Shown piece after piece: positions 18,162 through 26,411 of a DNA stretch of 36,799 nt. The stretch is from Spirochaetales bacterium. Lineage in GTDB: Bacteria > Spirochaetota > Spirochaetia > JAFGDJ01. Each line of letters opens with the position of its first letter. Within the stretch, counting starts at the first letter, position 1. The notes beneath the pieces were generated by a model, which saw only the letters and a program-made list of their open reading frames with translations, was not told the origin of the DNA and made no database searches. Location: the NCBI GenBank assembly GCA_016932135.1, contig JAFGDJ010000230.1:1-36799 (forward strand), written 5' to 3'. The position numbers and the translations under genes were made by a program.

Positions 18162-19834
18162 TTGGCATTGATCTTGGAACAACCAATACTTCCTGCGCCG
18201 TGTATGAGGCGGGGGAACCCCATGGCATACCCAACGATCGGGGAAACCGAGTCACTCCTTCTATCGTTTCCCGGACCTTGGCCGGGGATATCCTGGTTGG
18301 GGAAGCGGCAAAAAATCAGGCTGTCCTGAACGCGGAAAGGACTATTCGGTCGGTGAAACGTCTCATGGGAACCGGCCGGACTATACAGCTCGGTGATAAA
18401 ACCTATACACCGGAGATGATCAGCTCCTTTATTCTGAAAAAAGTCAAAGATGATGCGGAGGCTTACCTGGGTCGCGAGGTTCGTGAAGCCGTCATTACCG
18501 TACCGGCGTATTTTACGGAGCTTCAGCGGCGTGCCACCATCGAGGCGGGAAACCTGGCGGGGCTCGAAGTCCGCCGAATCATCAACGAACCGACCGCCGC
18601 CGGATTAAGCTGCGCCGAAAGCTTGCCGGAATACTGTACCCTTTTAGTCTTTGATTTAGGCGGCGGAACCTTCGATGTCAGCGTTCTGAAAAAGAAGGCT
18701 CTGCAATTGGAAGTTCTTTCCACCGCCGGGGATAACCATTTCGGGGGCATGGATTTCGATCAGGCTATTCTCCGGCAGGTTATACAGCATTTCAATCGCC
18801 AGGCGGACAGGGATATCGCCTCCGATCCGGTCATCCTGCAGCAGTTGACCGATCTGGCGGAACGGGGCAAGATCGAATTATCAACCCGGCAGGAAACCCA
18901 GATCGCTCTTCCGTTTTTCCAGGCGGGAACAAGAAGTCTCCATCTAACCTATGGACTCACCAGAAAAGATTTTAACACTCTTATCGCGGAGGGAACCGAA
19001 AAAGCCTGTACCCTCACCCTGGCGGCCCTCCGGGATGCCGCCTTACAGCCGGAGAAGGTTGATTATATCGTGTTTTCCGGAGGGTCCAGCAGAATACCGG
19101 TTATCCGGCAATCAATATTAAACCTTCTTCCCGCCAAGGTAGCCTCAAAGGTGCATCCCGAAGAAGTGGTCGCCGGAGGAGCCGCCGTGCAGGCATATTT
19201 GATCAAGCACCCGAAGGACGGCCGGCGTCTGCAGGACATTACACCCTTACCGCTGGGAGTGCGGGCCGAAGGGGACAGTTTCTTCCAGGTCGTCGGAAAG
19301 AATACCCCTATACCCGCCAGAGAAACCAAGATGTTTACTACCGTGGCCGACGGACAGCAGGCGGTGGAGATCGATATTCTCCAGGGATTATCGCCCAAGG
19401 CTTCTAAAAACAGTTCCCTGGGGAAGTTTCACCTCTTCGGCATCCAGGAAGCCTCGGAAGGGGTGCCCAGGATCGAGGTGTCGTTCTCCATTGACGAAGA
19501 CGGAATTCTGACGGTGAAGGCCCGGGACAAGCGTACCGGCGTTTTTCAGGATATTTCCCTGGCGGATAAAAAGGCTCTTCATCATGCAGCCTTCAAAGAA
19601 GGCTTACAAGGGCGCCTGGCTGTTCTCAGCGGGAAGGTGGAAAAACTGATGAACGAACGGGGTAAATTCCTGGAGAATTCCTTTATCGAAGAGATTAACG
19701 AGATTTTGAATTCGAGCAGGAACCATGCCGAAAGCCTGTCGGCAGGCAGAGTAAACGAGTACTGTCTTGCCCTGGAGACAATAATTTGCGAGATAGAATC
19801 CCTGGCCAAGGAAAAGGAGCGTAAGGATGCTTGA
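18158..19834 (+). CDS. Hsp70 (DnaK-family) chaperone with shortened C-terminus
   Basis: An Hsp70-type ATPase chaperone of 558 aa, against about 610-640 for DnaK. The nucleotide-binding domain has all phosphate-binding segments: [15 protein letters not shown] (3-17), [14 protein letters not shown] (about 164-177), NEPTAAGL (143-150) and [11 protein letters not shown]. The substrate-binding beta domain follows (about 365-480), and the helical lid is reduced, with no EEVD-like or acidic tail. It is therefore a specialised Hsp70, not the housekeeping DnaK, and there is no grpE or dnaJ operon context. Its start overlaps the upstream gene (ATGA), and it overlaps the J-domain gene by 8 bases, so the two probably work as a pair. 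Confidence 0.9.
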   Translation: MIGIDLGTTNTSCAVYEAGEPHGIPNDRGNRVTPSIVSRTLAGDILVGEAAKNQAVLNAERTIRSVKRLMGTGRTIQLGDKTYTPEMISSFILKKVKDDAEAYLGREVREAVITVPAYFTELQRRATIEAGNLAGLEVRRIINEPTAAGLSCAESLPEYCTLLVFDLGGGTFDVSVLKKKALQLEVLSTAGDNHFGGMDFDQAILRQVIQHFNRQADRDIASDPVILQQLTDLAERGKIELSTRQETQIALPFFQAGTRSLHLTYGLTRKDFNTLIAEGTEKACTLTLAALRDAALQPEKVDYIVFSGGSSRIPVIRQSILNLLPAKVASKVHPEEVVAGGAAVQAYLIKHPKDGRRLQDITPLPLGVRAEGDSFFQVVGKNTPIPARETKMFTTVADGQQAVEIDILQGLSPKASKNSSLGKFHLFGIQEASEGVPRIEVSFSIDEDGILTVKARDKRTGVFQDISLADKKALHHAAFKEGLQGRLAVLSGKVEKLMNERGKFLENSFIEEINEILNSSRNHAESLSAGRVNEYCLALETIICEIESLAKEKERKDA

Positions 19835-20471
19835 ACGTGAACTGGCCGTGCTGGGATTAAAACCGGGAGCCGCGGAAGAGGATATACGACGGGCATACCG
19901 GAACCTGGCAAAGAAGTATCATCCCGATCTTTCCGGATACAATACGGCGAGTCTCTTCGATAAGGTTACCCATGCATATAAAAACCTCACCGTGAGTAAA
20001 CCCGTTTCCAGGGTTATTCCCTATCCTGCCCGGCAGCCCTTCGGTAAACAGCCGTCGCGGGAAACCCGGGATGATTATGATATCAGCAGGCTGGGCGGCA
20101 TGTTGCTTTACAGCGGGTCCTCGGAACAACGAGCCTTCGCCGCAAAAAAACTGGGGAATTCGGGTAAAAAGAGCGCCTATGTCTATCTCCGGAAAGCCCT
20201 GTCCGACAAAAATTCTCTGGTTGTTCGGTCTTCCGTGGAAGCCATAGGAAAACTGCGGATCCAACAATCGGCTGGCGACCTTTCATGCGCTTTTTCTCAT
20301 GGAGAAGCGGATACAAAATTGGAAATTTTGAAAGCCCTGGAGGCTATAGGAATCACCGGGGGCTTTACGAATATCCTCTTGCAGGCCATGAGAGATCCCG
20401 CTCCCAGGGTACGAAGAAAGGGGTTATCCCTTTTCGCTGAAACCCAGACAAGCAAGGTAAACCATGGATAG
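19827..20471 (+). CDS. J-domain protein with HEAT repeats
   Basis: A 214-aa co-chaperone. The J domain (about residues 1-60, ELAVLGLKPGAAEEDIRRAY) contains the essential HPD at 32-34 (AKKYHPDLSG), which stimulates Hsp70 ATP hydrolysis. A linker follows, and residues of about 88-205 hold HEAT/PBS-lyase-like helical repeats (KLGNSGKKSAYVYLRKAL, SSVEAIGKLRIQQSAG, ILKALEAIG). The G/F-rich, zinc-finger and C-terminal domains of DnaJ are absent, so client binding would fall to the HEAT repeats. The gene overlaps the Hsp70 gene by 8 bases and the CheA gene by 8 bases; AAGGAG inside the Hsp70 coding end is its ribosome binding site. Confidence 0.88.
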   Translation: MLERELAVLGLKPGAAEEDIRRAYRNLAKKYHPDLSGYNTASLFDKVTHAYKNLTVSKPVSRVIPYPARQPFGKQPSRETRDDYDISRLGGMLLYSGSSEQRAFAAKKLGNSGKKSAYVYLRKALSDKNSLVVRSSVEAIGKLRIQQSAGDLSCAFSHGEADTKLEILKALEAIGITGGFTNILLQAMRDPAPRVRRKGLSLFAETQTSKVNHG

Positions 20472-22338
20472 TAAAACCCTCTTGGCCACGTTTCAGGATG
20501 ACGCGGGTCTCTTCATTGACCGCCTGAACAATACATTGATGCATCTGGAGAAGGAAAGGGAGAATCTCAACCTGGTTCACCAGGCCTTTCGTTTTATTCA
20601 CTCCATCAAATCGGAAGCATCCTACATGCAGCTCGATGAGATTACCAAGGTTGCTCATAACCTGGAGACCTTGCTTGACATACTGCGACGAGAGCAGCGG
20701 GGGCCGGATAACATAGAATTGGCCAGTATGTATGAATGCGTGGATGAACTGCAGCAGAAATTGCAGCACCTGCAGGAAAAACCCTCCTTTCAGGAGCCGT
20801 TGGAGGTATCGGAGGAGGTTTACCCGGAACCTCTGCAGCCTCAGGAAGAGATGTGGGACGATCTGGAAAAGGCTCTGTTAAGTGAAGCCCGTCGTCGGGG
20901 AGAGGGGGTGTACTCCCTTACCTGTGAAATCGAAGAATCGGCCCCGATGAAAAAATCCAGGGTTTTTCTTATCGTAAATAACCTGGAACTGATCGTCAAT
21001 GTTATTTCCGTCACTCCTTCGTTAGAGGAGGAGCAGGATGAGTCTTTTCGATACTGTGCCGTTCTTTTTACCTCCGACACGGATGAAGAGGCTGTCCGCC
21101 GGGCGGTGTGCGTCGACCAGGTTCGCCGGGTTCAGATTACCCCTTTAGATTATGAATCTCTTTTATCCGCCGGGAGTTCCTCTCCAGGGGAACAAAAAAC
21201 AGCCTCCGCAGAAGAGCATGAAGGATTTTATAGGGTTTCACCCCATACCCTGGATGAATTATTCGAGTATTTGGATCAGCTGAAGCTAACCGCCTTGAGG
21301 CTTTCCGCCGGCTTGCGAAATCAGGGTGATCAGGCGAAGGAAGCCCGGGAAAAAGAGCTGAAGGGGATTCAGAACCTCACCGAGAGCTTGGATTCTCTTT
21401 TAAAGGATATTCGAAAAGTCCGGCTCAGCTCCTGGTTTTCCCGGCTCCATCGTATGGTGAGGGATCTTTCCACCGATCTGGGCAAGCAGGTGGAGCTGGA
21501 AATGGATTTCGGTGATCTTTCCCTCGACCGAAATACTGCGGATATCCTTGGAGAAATGATCTCTCATCTACTCAGGAATGCCGTGGATCATGGCATTGAA
21601 AGGCCGGAGGAACGTCAGGAAATGGGGAAACCGGTGCAGGGAAGGGTTGAGATCCACGGTTCCGTAAAGGACGGCTCAATTCTGGTACATCTTCAGGATG
21701 ACGGCCGCGGCATATCCGAAGAGGAAATAACAAGTCTGGCCCGAAACCAGGGGATCCTGAAAGAAGGAATGGAGCTCCTGGATATCCTCGCCGCACCGGG
21801 TTTCAGCACCCGTTCACAAGCCACTGATTATTCGGGCAGGGGAGTGGGGCTGGACGTGGTAAAAGGAAAACTGGAGAGAACCGGAGGGAGTCTTTCCCTG
21901 GAAACCAGGGGAGGAGAGGGCAGCCGGTTCAGTATCCTCCTTCCGCTGATGTATAACCCTGTGGGAGTATTACTGGTACGCTGCGGCGAAGAAACCCTGG
22001 CGGTCCCTTTAAAACATATTCGGGAACGCTATGTCCTGACACCGGAAGGGTACAGCCGGGATGAACGGGGATATCTTTCCTACAATGGAGATCCGGTATA
22101 CGGTATCGGAGGCAAGGTGTTGTACAGTTCGGGGCTTCCTTCGGAACCCTACGGCCTGGCCTTGAGGCATATGGGGCGACGGGGAGTTCTCCTGGTGGAT
22201 GAAATGCTCTTCGAAAAAGAGCTTGATGAGGAATCCTTACAGCCCGATCGGGAGATCCGCCCGCATATCTTCAGCCTGGGACAGAAAGATTTAGGGTATA
22301 AGTATCTGAGCCCTTCCCTGATCTCAGCGGACCTGTAA
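20464..22338 (+). CDS. cheA: CheA-type histidine kinase
   Basis: A 624-aa chemotaxis-type kinase. An Hpt (P1) domain has phospho-acceptor His46 in FIHSIKSEASYM. A P2-like CheY-binding domain lies at about 148-228. A dimerisation region (about 256-325) is followed by the catalytic domain with the N box RNAVDHGIE (371-379), G1 DDGRGI (412-417), the PGFST loop (445-449) and G2 GRGVGLDVV (458-466). A CheW-like P5 domain completes it (about 498-610). All catalytic motifs look intact. The usual partners (cheW, cheY, receptors) are not next to it; instead it is translationally coupled to an Hsp70/J-protein pair. It may be the main CheA or a second one; the window cannot tell. Confidence 0.88.
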   Translation: MDSKTLLATFQDDAGLFIDRLNNTLMHLEKERENLNLVHQAFRFIHSIKSEASYMQLDEITKVAHNLETLLDILRREQRGPDNIELASMYECVDELQQKLQHLQEKPSFQEPLEVSEEVYPEPLQPQEEMWDDLEKALLSEARRRGEGVYSLTCEIEESAPMKKSRVFLIVNNLELIVNVISVTPSLEEEQDESFRYCAVLFTSDTDEEAVRRAVCVDQVRRVQITPLDYESLLSAGSSSPGEQKTASAEEHEGFYRVSPHTLDELFEYLDQLKLTALRLSAGLRNQGDQAKEAREKELKGIQNLTESLDSLLKDIRKVRLSSWFSRLHRMVRDLSTDLGKQVELEMDFGDLSLDRNTADILGEMISHLLRNAVDHGIERPEERQEMGKPVQGRVEIHGSVKDGSILVHLQDDGRGISEEEITSLARNQGILKEGMELLDILAAPGFSTRSQATDYSGRGVGLDVVKGKLERTGGSLSLETRGGEGSRFSILLPLMYNPVGVLLVRCGEETLAVPLKHIRERYVLTPEGYSRDERGYLSYNGDPVYGIGGKVLYSSGLPSEPYGLALRHMGRRGVLLVDEMLFEKELDEESLQPDREIRPHIFSLGQKDLGYKYLSPSLISADL

Positions 22339-22426
22339 AACAAGTGTAAAAGCACCCACTATAAGCTATCTTTTCTCTCTGTTTCTATATAAATTTGAAT
22401 CATCTTTTCTATTGGAGGAAGATGGA

Positions 22427-24067
22427 TTGTTTGAAAATACACCCATGACTCTGCAAGCTCTGTTGAACTATTCCACGAAAAAATATACAGATCAGGGAGC
22501 CCTGGCTTTTGTGGATCAGGAACCCCTGTCTTACCGACAGGTTAAAACCGCGGCCACCGGCATGGCCGCCCGGCTGATCGAACTGGGGGTGGCCAAAGGT
22601 GACCGGGTAGCCCTGCTGGGTGAAAATATGCCCTTCTGGGGAGTTTCCTATTTTGCCGTAGCCTTAGCCGGCGCGGTCAGTGTACCTGTGCTGCCCGATT
22701 TCACCGAAGAGGATATAAAAGGGATTCTCCGGCACTCGGGGGCCAAAGCCATGGTGATATCGGATAGGATGGCCGCCCGGCTGACCGATCTCCCCGCCGA
22801 TATACAACGGATCCGGATGGAGGAACCCCTGCCCTCGGACGGGGATGGTCTGCCGGCGGATCGGACGGTGGAAGAAGATGACCTGTCGGCCATCATCTAC
22901 ACCTCCGGAACCACCGGATCGCCCAAGGGCGTTATGCTGAGCCACCGGAATATCCTTTCCAATGTCCTGGCCGCCGCTCCGATTCCCCGGATGAAGCCCC
23001 GGGAAAGACTGCTTTCCATCCTTCCGTTGTCTCACACCTACGAGTGTACCATCGGCTTTCTTATCCCCTTTCTGATGGGTGCCTGTGTGTATTACATTAA
23101 GAAACCCCCAACGCCGACGGTGTTAAAGGAAGCCCTGCAAAAGGTGCGGCCGGGGGTGATGCTTTCGGTTCCCCTGCTTATTGAAAAGATCTACCGACAG
23201 AATATAAAGCCGACCTTGAATAAAAGCCCCTTTACCCGGGCTTTGATCCGTTTCGCTCCTGCCCGGGGATTATTGCACCGTCTGGCCGGAAAAAGCCTGA
23301 AGCAGTTCTTCGGCGGAAGGCTGTATTTCTTCGGTGTCGGCGGAGCACCCCTGTCCCCGGATGTGGAAAAATTCCTTCGTCAGGCCCGGTTTCCCTATGC
23401 CATCGGTTACGGCCTTACGGAAACGTCGCCTCTCATCGCCGGGGATAACGCGGCATTTACCCGTTTCAGGTCCACCGGCCGGGTACTGCAGGGTGTCGAG
23501 GTGAGAATCGACGATCCGGACCCGGAAACCGGAGAAGGCGAGATCCTCGTGAGGGGACCAAACGTGATGCTGGGATACTACAAGGACGAAGAGAGAACCG
23601 CCGAGGTGTTCACCCCTGACGGATGGTTCAAGACCGGGGATCTGGGGGTGATGAACGATAAAGGATATCTTTATATTAAAGGACGGAGCAAAAACCTCAT
23701 CCTGGGGCCCAGCGGAGAGAATGTGTATCCCGAATCCATTGAGAACCTTCTGAACTCCTTTCCTTACGTGGAAGATTCCCTGGTTTTTGCCTATGAAGGA
23801 ACGATTATTGCCCGGGTGCAACTGGACCGGGAGTCCCTGGAGAAACACCTGGAAAGTCTGAAAACCGGTGTCCGGGAGGTCTCCGATTATGCCAAGGAAC
23901 ACTTAGCCGAGATAAGACAGACGGTAAACCGGAAGCTCAGCCACTTTTCCCGGCTGAATACGATCATGGAGCAACCCACCCCCTTCGAGAAAACCCCGAC
24001 GAAAAAGATAAAACGGTTTCTCTACACGAAACCGGAGACCCCGGGGCTGGAGGAACAGACGGACTAG
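22427..24067 (+). CDS. AMP-forming long-chain acyl-CoA synthetase
   Basis: An ANL-family adenylate-forming enzyme that activates fatty acids to acyl-CoA in two steps. The P-loop IIYTSGTTGSPKGVMLSH (about residues 156-173), GYGLTETSPL and GWFKTGDLG motifs are present, and the C-terminal domain has the catalytic lysine region (TPFEKTPTKKIKR). I chose the TTG at 22427 because GGAGG (22414-22418) is 8 bases upstream; this gives 546 aa. An ATG at 22445 is possible, while the ATG at 22422 is out of frame. It follows the CheA gene after 88 bases and ends in its own terminator. The chain-length preference is inferred from overall similarity only. Confidence 0.9.
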   Translation: MFENTPMTLQALLNYSTKKYTDQGALAFVDQEPLSYRQVKTAATGMAARLIELGVAKGDRVALLGENMPFWGVSYFAVALAGAVSVPVLPDFTEEDIKGILRHSGAKAMVISDRMAARLTDLPADIQRIRMEEPLPSDGDGLPADRTVEEDDLSAIIYTSGTTGSPKGVMLSHRNILSNVLAAAPIPRMKPRERLLSILPLSHTYECTIGFLIPFLMGACVYYIKKPPTPTVLKEALQKVRPGVMLSVPLLIEKIYRQNIKPTLNKSPFTRALIRFAPARGLLHRLAGKSLKQFFGGRLYFFGVGGAPLSPDVEKFLRQARFPYAIGYGLTETSPLIAGDNAAFTRFRSTGRVLQGVEVRIDDPDPETGEGEILVRGPNVMLGYYKDEERTAEVFTPDGWFKTGDLGVMNDKGYLYIKGRSKNLILGPSGENVYPESIENLLNSFPYVEDSLVFAYEGTIIARVQLDRESLEKHLESLKTGVREVSDYAKEHLAEIRQTVNRKLSHFSRLNTIMEQPTPFEKTPTKKIKRFLYTKPETPGLEEQTD

Positions 24068-24086
24068 GGGAGACTATCCGTTTTTT
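24059..24086 (+). terminator. Intrinsic terminator of the acyl-CoA synthetase gene
   Basis: ACGGA (24059-24063) pairs with TCCGT (24077-24081), extended by TAG/CTA inside a GGGAGA loop, and is followed by six T residues (24081-24086). The hairpin overlaps the TAG stop codon. It should end + strand transcription from the preceding operon. Confidence 0.7.
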
Positions 24087-24157
24087 GTAGACAAGTTTCT
24101 GTATTTTCTTAAAAACAAAAATTTTTTCCTCAAAATATGGCAAGGTGATTTCTTTTC

Positions 24158-24186
24158 CTGTAAATTGGTAGGACCAATTATATAAT
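24158..24186 (+). promoter_or_regulatory. Promoter pointing into the sulfatase remnant
   Basis: A perfect TATAAT -10 box lies at 24181-24186; the -35 region is weak (CTGTAA at 17 bases). The GntR-type palindrome fills the space between the boxes, so a bound repressor would exclude RNA polymerase. A purine-rich stretch (GGATAAAGGAAAGGG) follows where a ribosome binding site would be, but no intact gene follows it. Confidence 0.5.
24163..24179. promoter_or_regulatory. GntR/FadR-type operator, copy 1
   Basis: A perfect inverted repeat, AATTGGT-AGG-ACCAATT. Its core TGGT-N3-ACCA is the same as the FadR consensus core, as expected for the FadR subfamily of GntR regulators. A near-identical copy covers the gntR start region at 29636-29652, so both are probably bound by the regulator encoded at 28934-29635. 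Confidence 0.75.
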
Positions 24187-24214
24187 CGTGATGTAACAAA
24201 AACGGATAAAGGAA

Positions 24215-24484
24215 AGGGTCCTTAACCTGGATTTGGCTCCCACTATCCTCGATCTTGTCGGATTAGACATTCCCGATTCCATGCGGGGGACAAGTGTCCT
24301 CCCATGCCTTGAGAACCGGGAATGGACGCCCAGGAAAGCCTGGCTTTATGAACATTTCCCGGTTTACCCCATACCCAAGCCGAAGGCAAACCTTTCCGCC
24401 GGGTCCGAGAGGCACTGGCGGATCAGCTCTTCCAGAATTTCCCGGTCCATAATCCTTGGATTGTCTACTTGTGCGGGTTCCTAG
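24215..24484 (+). pseudogene. Remnant of a sulfatase gene (C-terminal part)
   Basis: The reading frame contains NLDLAPTILDLVGLDIPDSM and RGTSVLPCLENREW, then AWLYEHFPVYPIP. This is the pattern found near the C-terminus of type I sulfatases (NxDxAPTxLDLAG, then GxSLLPLL, then YEYF). The catalytic N-terminal part with the formylglycine Cys/Ser motif is missing, and the end (from about 24385) no longer resembles a sulfatase. The frame has no start codon and joins directly to a promoter/ribosome-binding-like region. I read it as a gene lost by internal deletion that kept its original regulated promoter. The stretch 24068-24562 holds no other gene I can support. Confidence 0.75.
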
Positions 24485-24491
24485 TGATGAT

Positions 24492-24531
24492 AAAAACAGT
24501 AGGTACACACTGCGTTGCAGCGAGAACCTAC
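24492..24531 (-). terminator. Intrinsic terminator of the glycyl radical enzyme operon
   Basis: Read on the minus strand, GTAGGT (from 24531) pairs with ACCTAC (to 24499), and a nested CTGC-AAC-GCAG hairpin sits inside (24510-24520). A TG and five T residues follow (24492-24496). It lies about 30 bases after the stop of the FMN split-barrel gene, as expected for the end of the operon. Confidence 0.6.
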
Positions 24532-24562
24532 CGGTTTGATAAGAACGTAATCGGGAATTTTT

Positions 24563-25396
24563 TCAGTCAAACACCGTCACCTTGGCATTGGCCGGCACCG
24601 GCGGAAAGATCTGCTTGGACACCGGAGGCATGGAGTTGTACACCCAGTCCACCGACAGGTCTCCGCCTGTGCCACGACGGTGAAAGATTCCCCGGACAAC
24701 GGCGTCTTCCATGTCCAGGGTCATGGCGAAGAGGCACACTCTCGTGCCGTCGGGGATCCCCTTCAGGTCTTTCGAGTACTCGGCACCGGGAATGTAGACC
24801 CGGGACGCACCGGAGGCGGCGGCGGAGAGACATGGAATGATGATGGGGTACCCGTCGTTGCCGATGTAGCTTAGGAACTTCAGGTTACCGGTTTTTGAGA
24901 TGAGCTTTCGGGTCCAAAGGTTCATCCCTTGGTCTTCCCGGTTCTCTGAACGACCCTTAGCCAGGGCAGCCTTCAATACCCCGGTCACAATCTTTCCCAT
25001 GGGAAGCTTTTCCGCCCGGGTGGTACCGATGAGGTCCAGATAGTGAGCGGTATGAATACCGAAATAGGAATTGTATCGCCACATCGGTTTGTTGTTGAAG
25101 ACCTGGTGTTCCGGTCCGGTGACGGCTTTTTTTGTCCAGAGGGCTTTGCCCCGCCAAAGGACTTTATCCAGGCCCATAATGAGAAAACCCGTTTTCTTGT
25201 TTTTCTCGGCATACCGCTTTCCCGACCCCTCGCAGAACTGGCCGAAGACCAGGTGCCCAGTATCGGGGGCCCTCATGGCGGTGATCAGGGTGAGGTGGGG
25301 CAGCCCATCGTCGTTTACGGTGCCCAGCAGGCCGACCTTTCCGTCGGGTTCAAAATGGGGCAGGTCGTTCTCAAGAAAACTATCGTAGAGTTTCAT
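24563..25396 (-). CDS. FMN-binding split-barrel (PPOX-like) protein
   Basis: A 277-aa protein of the pyridoxamine-phosphate-oxidase-like flavin family. Two related segments are visible: GKVGLLGTVNDDGLPHLTLI (about residues 19-38) and LKFLSYIGNDGYPIIIPCLS (about 172-191). This suggests two fused split barrels, or one barrel with a decayed second copy. The usual role of the family is flavin-dependent redox chemistry on small molecules; the substrate here is unknown. GGAGG at 25402-25406 (minus strand) sets the ATG. It lies 14 bases after the activase gene, so it is the last gene of the GRE operon and may act on the product of that pathway. Confidence 0.75.
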   Translation of the reverse strand: MKLYDSFLENDLPHFEPDGKVGLLGTVNDDGLPHLTLITAMRAPDTGHLVFGQFCEGSGKRYAEKNKKTGFLIMGLDKVLWRGKALWTKKAVTGPEHQVFNNKPMWRYNSYFGIHTAHYLDLIGTTRAEKLPMGKIVTGVLKAALAKGRSENREDQGMNLWTRKLISKTGNLKFLSYIGNDGYPIIIPCLSAAASGASRVYIPGAEYSKDLKGIPDGTRVCLFAMTLDMEDAVVRGIFHRRGTGGDLSVDWVYNSMPPVSKQIFPPVPANAKVTVFD

Positions 25397-25410
25397 CCTT
25401 TCCTCCGAAA

Positions 25411-26409
25411 TTATTCCTTTATATTCCTCGTCATCCCTGACCAGTGAACCAGGTCGGCATCCGCGCCCGCTTCTACGGCGGCCTGTACCAGGGCGTCCAT
25501 TTCTTCAGCCGGCAGAAGGTCGGCCTCTTCCAGCTCCCAGGCCTTCCCCAACCGCCGGTATTTGTCCCGGCACAGGTTGTTGAAGGCACAGAGTTCCCAT
25601 CGGTCCACCAGGCCTTCTCCGTGTTCCAGGATGATCCGGGCTATACCCTGTATATTGTCCCGCCGGGCGGTCATACCGGGGATAACCGGGGTTCGTACCC
25701 AGAGTCGTTTTTCCCGTTGGTCCGGCCAAACCTGCCGATGAAGCCGGGATGAACGGACCAGGGACACCACGGTCTTGAAATGATCCACTACCAGTTTCAA
25801 GGAACCGCCGGTGTACCGGCGATGAAGATCCTCGTCCGATTCCTTGAGGTCGTAGAGAATCAGATCAGCCTGTTCACAGGAGGTTTCCAGTTGTTCGGTG
25901 GAACAAGCCCCGCAGGTATCCAGGGCGGTATGGACCCCCTCTTTTGCCAGGCGGGTGAACAGGGCTTTGACAAAGGGAGCCTGCAGAGTGGCTTCACCGC
26001 CGGAAAGGGTTACCCCGCCGTCGGTGCCGAAATAGGCCCGGTCTTTCATAAGCTCCTTAAAGGCTTCTTCCACCGTCATCCTCCTGCCCCAGACCTCCAG
26101 GGCCGAGGCGGGGCACTCTTCGGCGCAGGAGCCGCAGCCGGTACACAGGTTCCGACGGACGGTAATACCCTCCTCGCAGGATAAAGCCGAAACCGGGCAG
26201 GCGGAAAGGCATTCCCGGCAGCCTAAGCAGCGGTTTCCGATCCATCTCACTTCAGGCTTGGCCGATATGCTTTCCGGGTTTTGGCACCAGCGGCAGGAGA
26301 GGCTGCAGCCTTTGAGGAACATGGTGGTCCTTAAGCCCGGACCGTCTTCGGTGCTCATCCGCATAATTTCCAACACCAGAGCGGAAGGATCGGTGGAACC
26401 CTTCTCCAT
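25411..26409 (-). CDS. Glycyl radical enzyme activating protein (radical SAM)
   Basis: A 332-aa radical SAM enzyme that removes a hydrogen atom from the glycine of its partner GRE. The cluster motif C35-SLS-C39-RW-C42 binds the SAM-reactive 4Fe-4S. Two more ferredoxin-type motifs, C61-x2-C64-x2-C67-x3-C71 and C89-x2-C92-x2-C95-x3-C99, mark the larger activases found with GRE eliminases; the pyruvate formate-lyase activase lacks them. LSGGEATLQ and DLILYDLKESDEDLHRRYTG are further family motifs. The start lies 2 bases after the GRE stop, and the ribosome binding site is weak and inside the GRE end, so it is coupled to its substrate enzyme. Confidence 0.94.
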   Translation of the reverse strand: MEKGSTDPSALVLEIMRMSTEDGPGLRTTMFLKGCSLSCRWCQNPESISAKPEVRWIGNRCLGCRECLSACPVSALSCEEGITVRRNLCTGCGSCAEECPASALEVWGRRMTVEEAFKELMKDRAYFGTDGGVTLSGGEATLQAPFVKALFTRLAKEGVHTALDTCGACSTEQLETSCEQADLILYDLKESDEDLHRRYTGGSLKLVVDHFKTVVSLVRSSRLHRQVWPDQREKRLWVRTPVIPGMTARRDNIQGIARIILEHGEGLVDRWELCAFNNLCRDKYRRLGKAWELEEADLLPAEEMDALVQAAVEAGADADLVHWSGMTRNIKE

Positions 26410-26411
26410 GA

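Noticed and set aside
22339-22411. Promoter or terminator between the CheA and acyl-CoA synthetase genes
   Set aside because: The AT-rich stretch contains TATATAAAT, but no convincing -35 box, and no stem with a T run is present.
25043-25447. A + strand open frame of 134 codons opposite the FMN split-barrel gene
   Set aside because: It has no recognisable domain or ribosome binding site and is antisense to a gene with clear family motifs.
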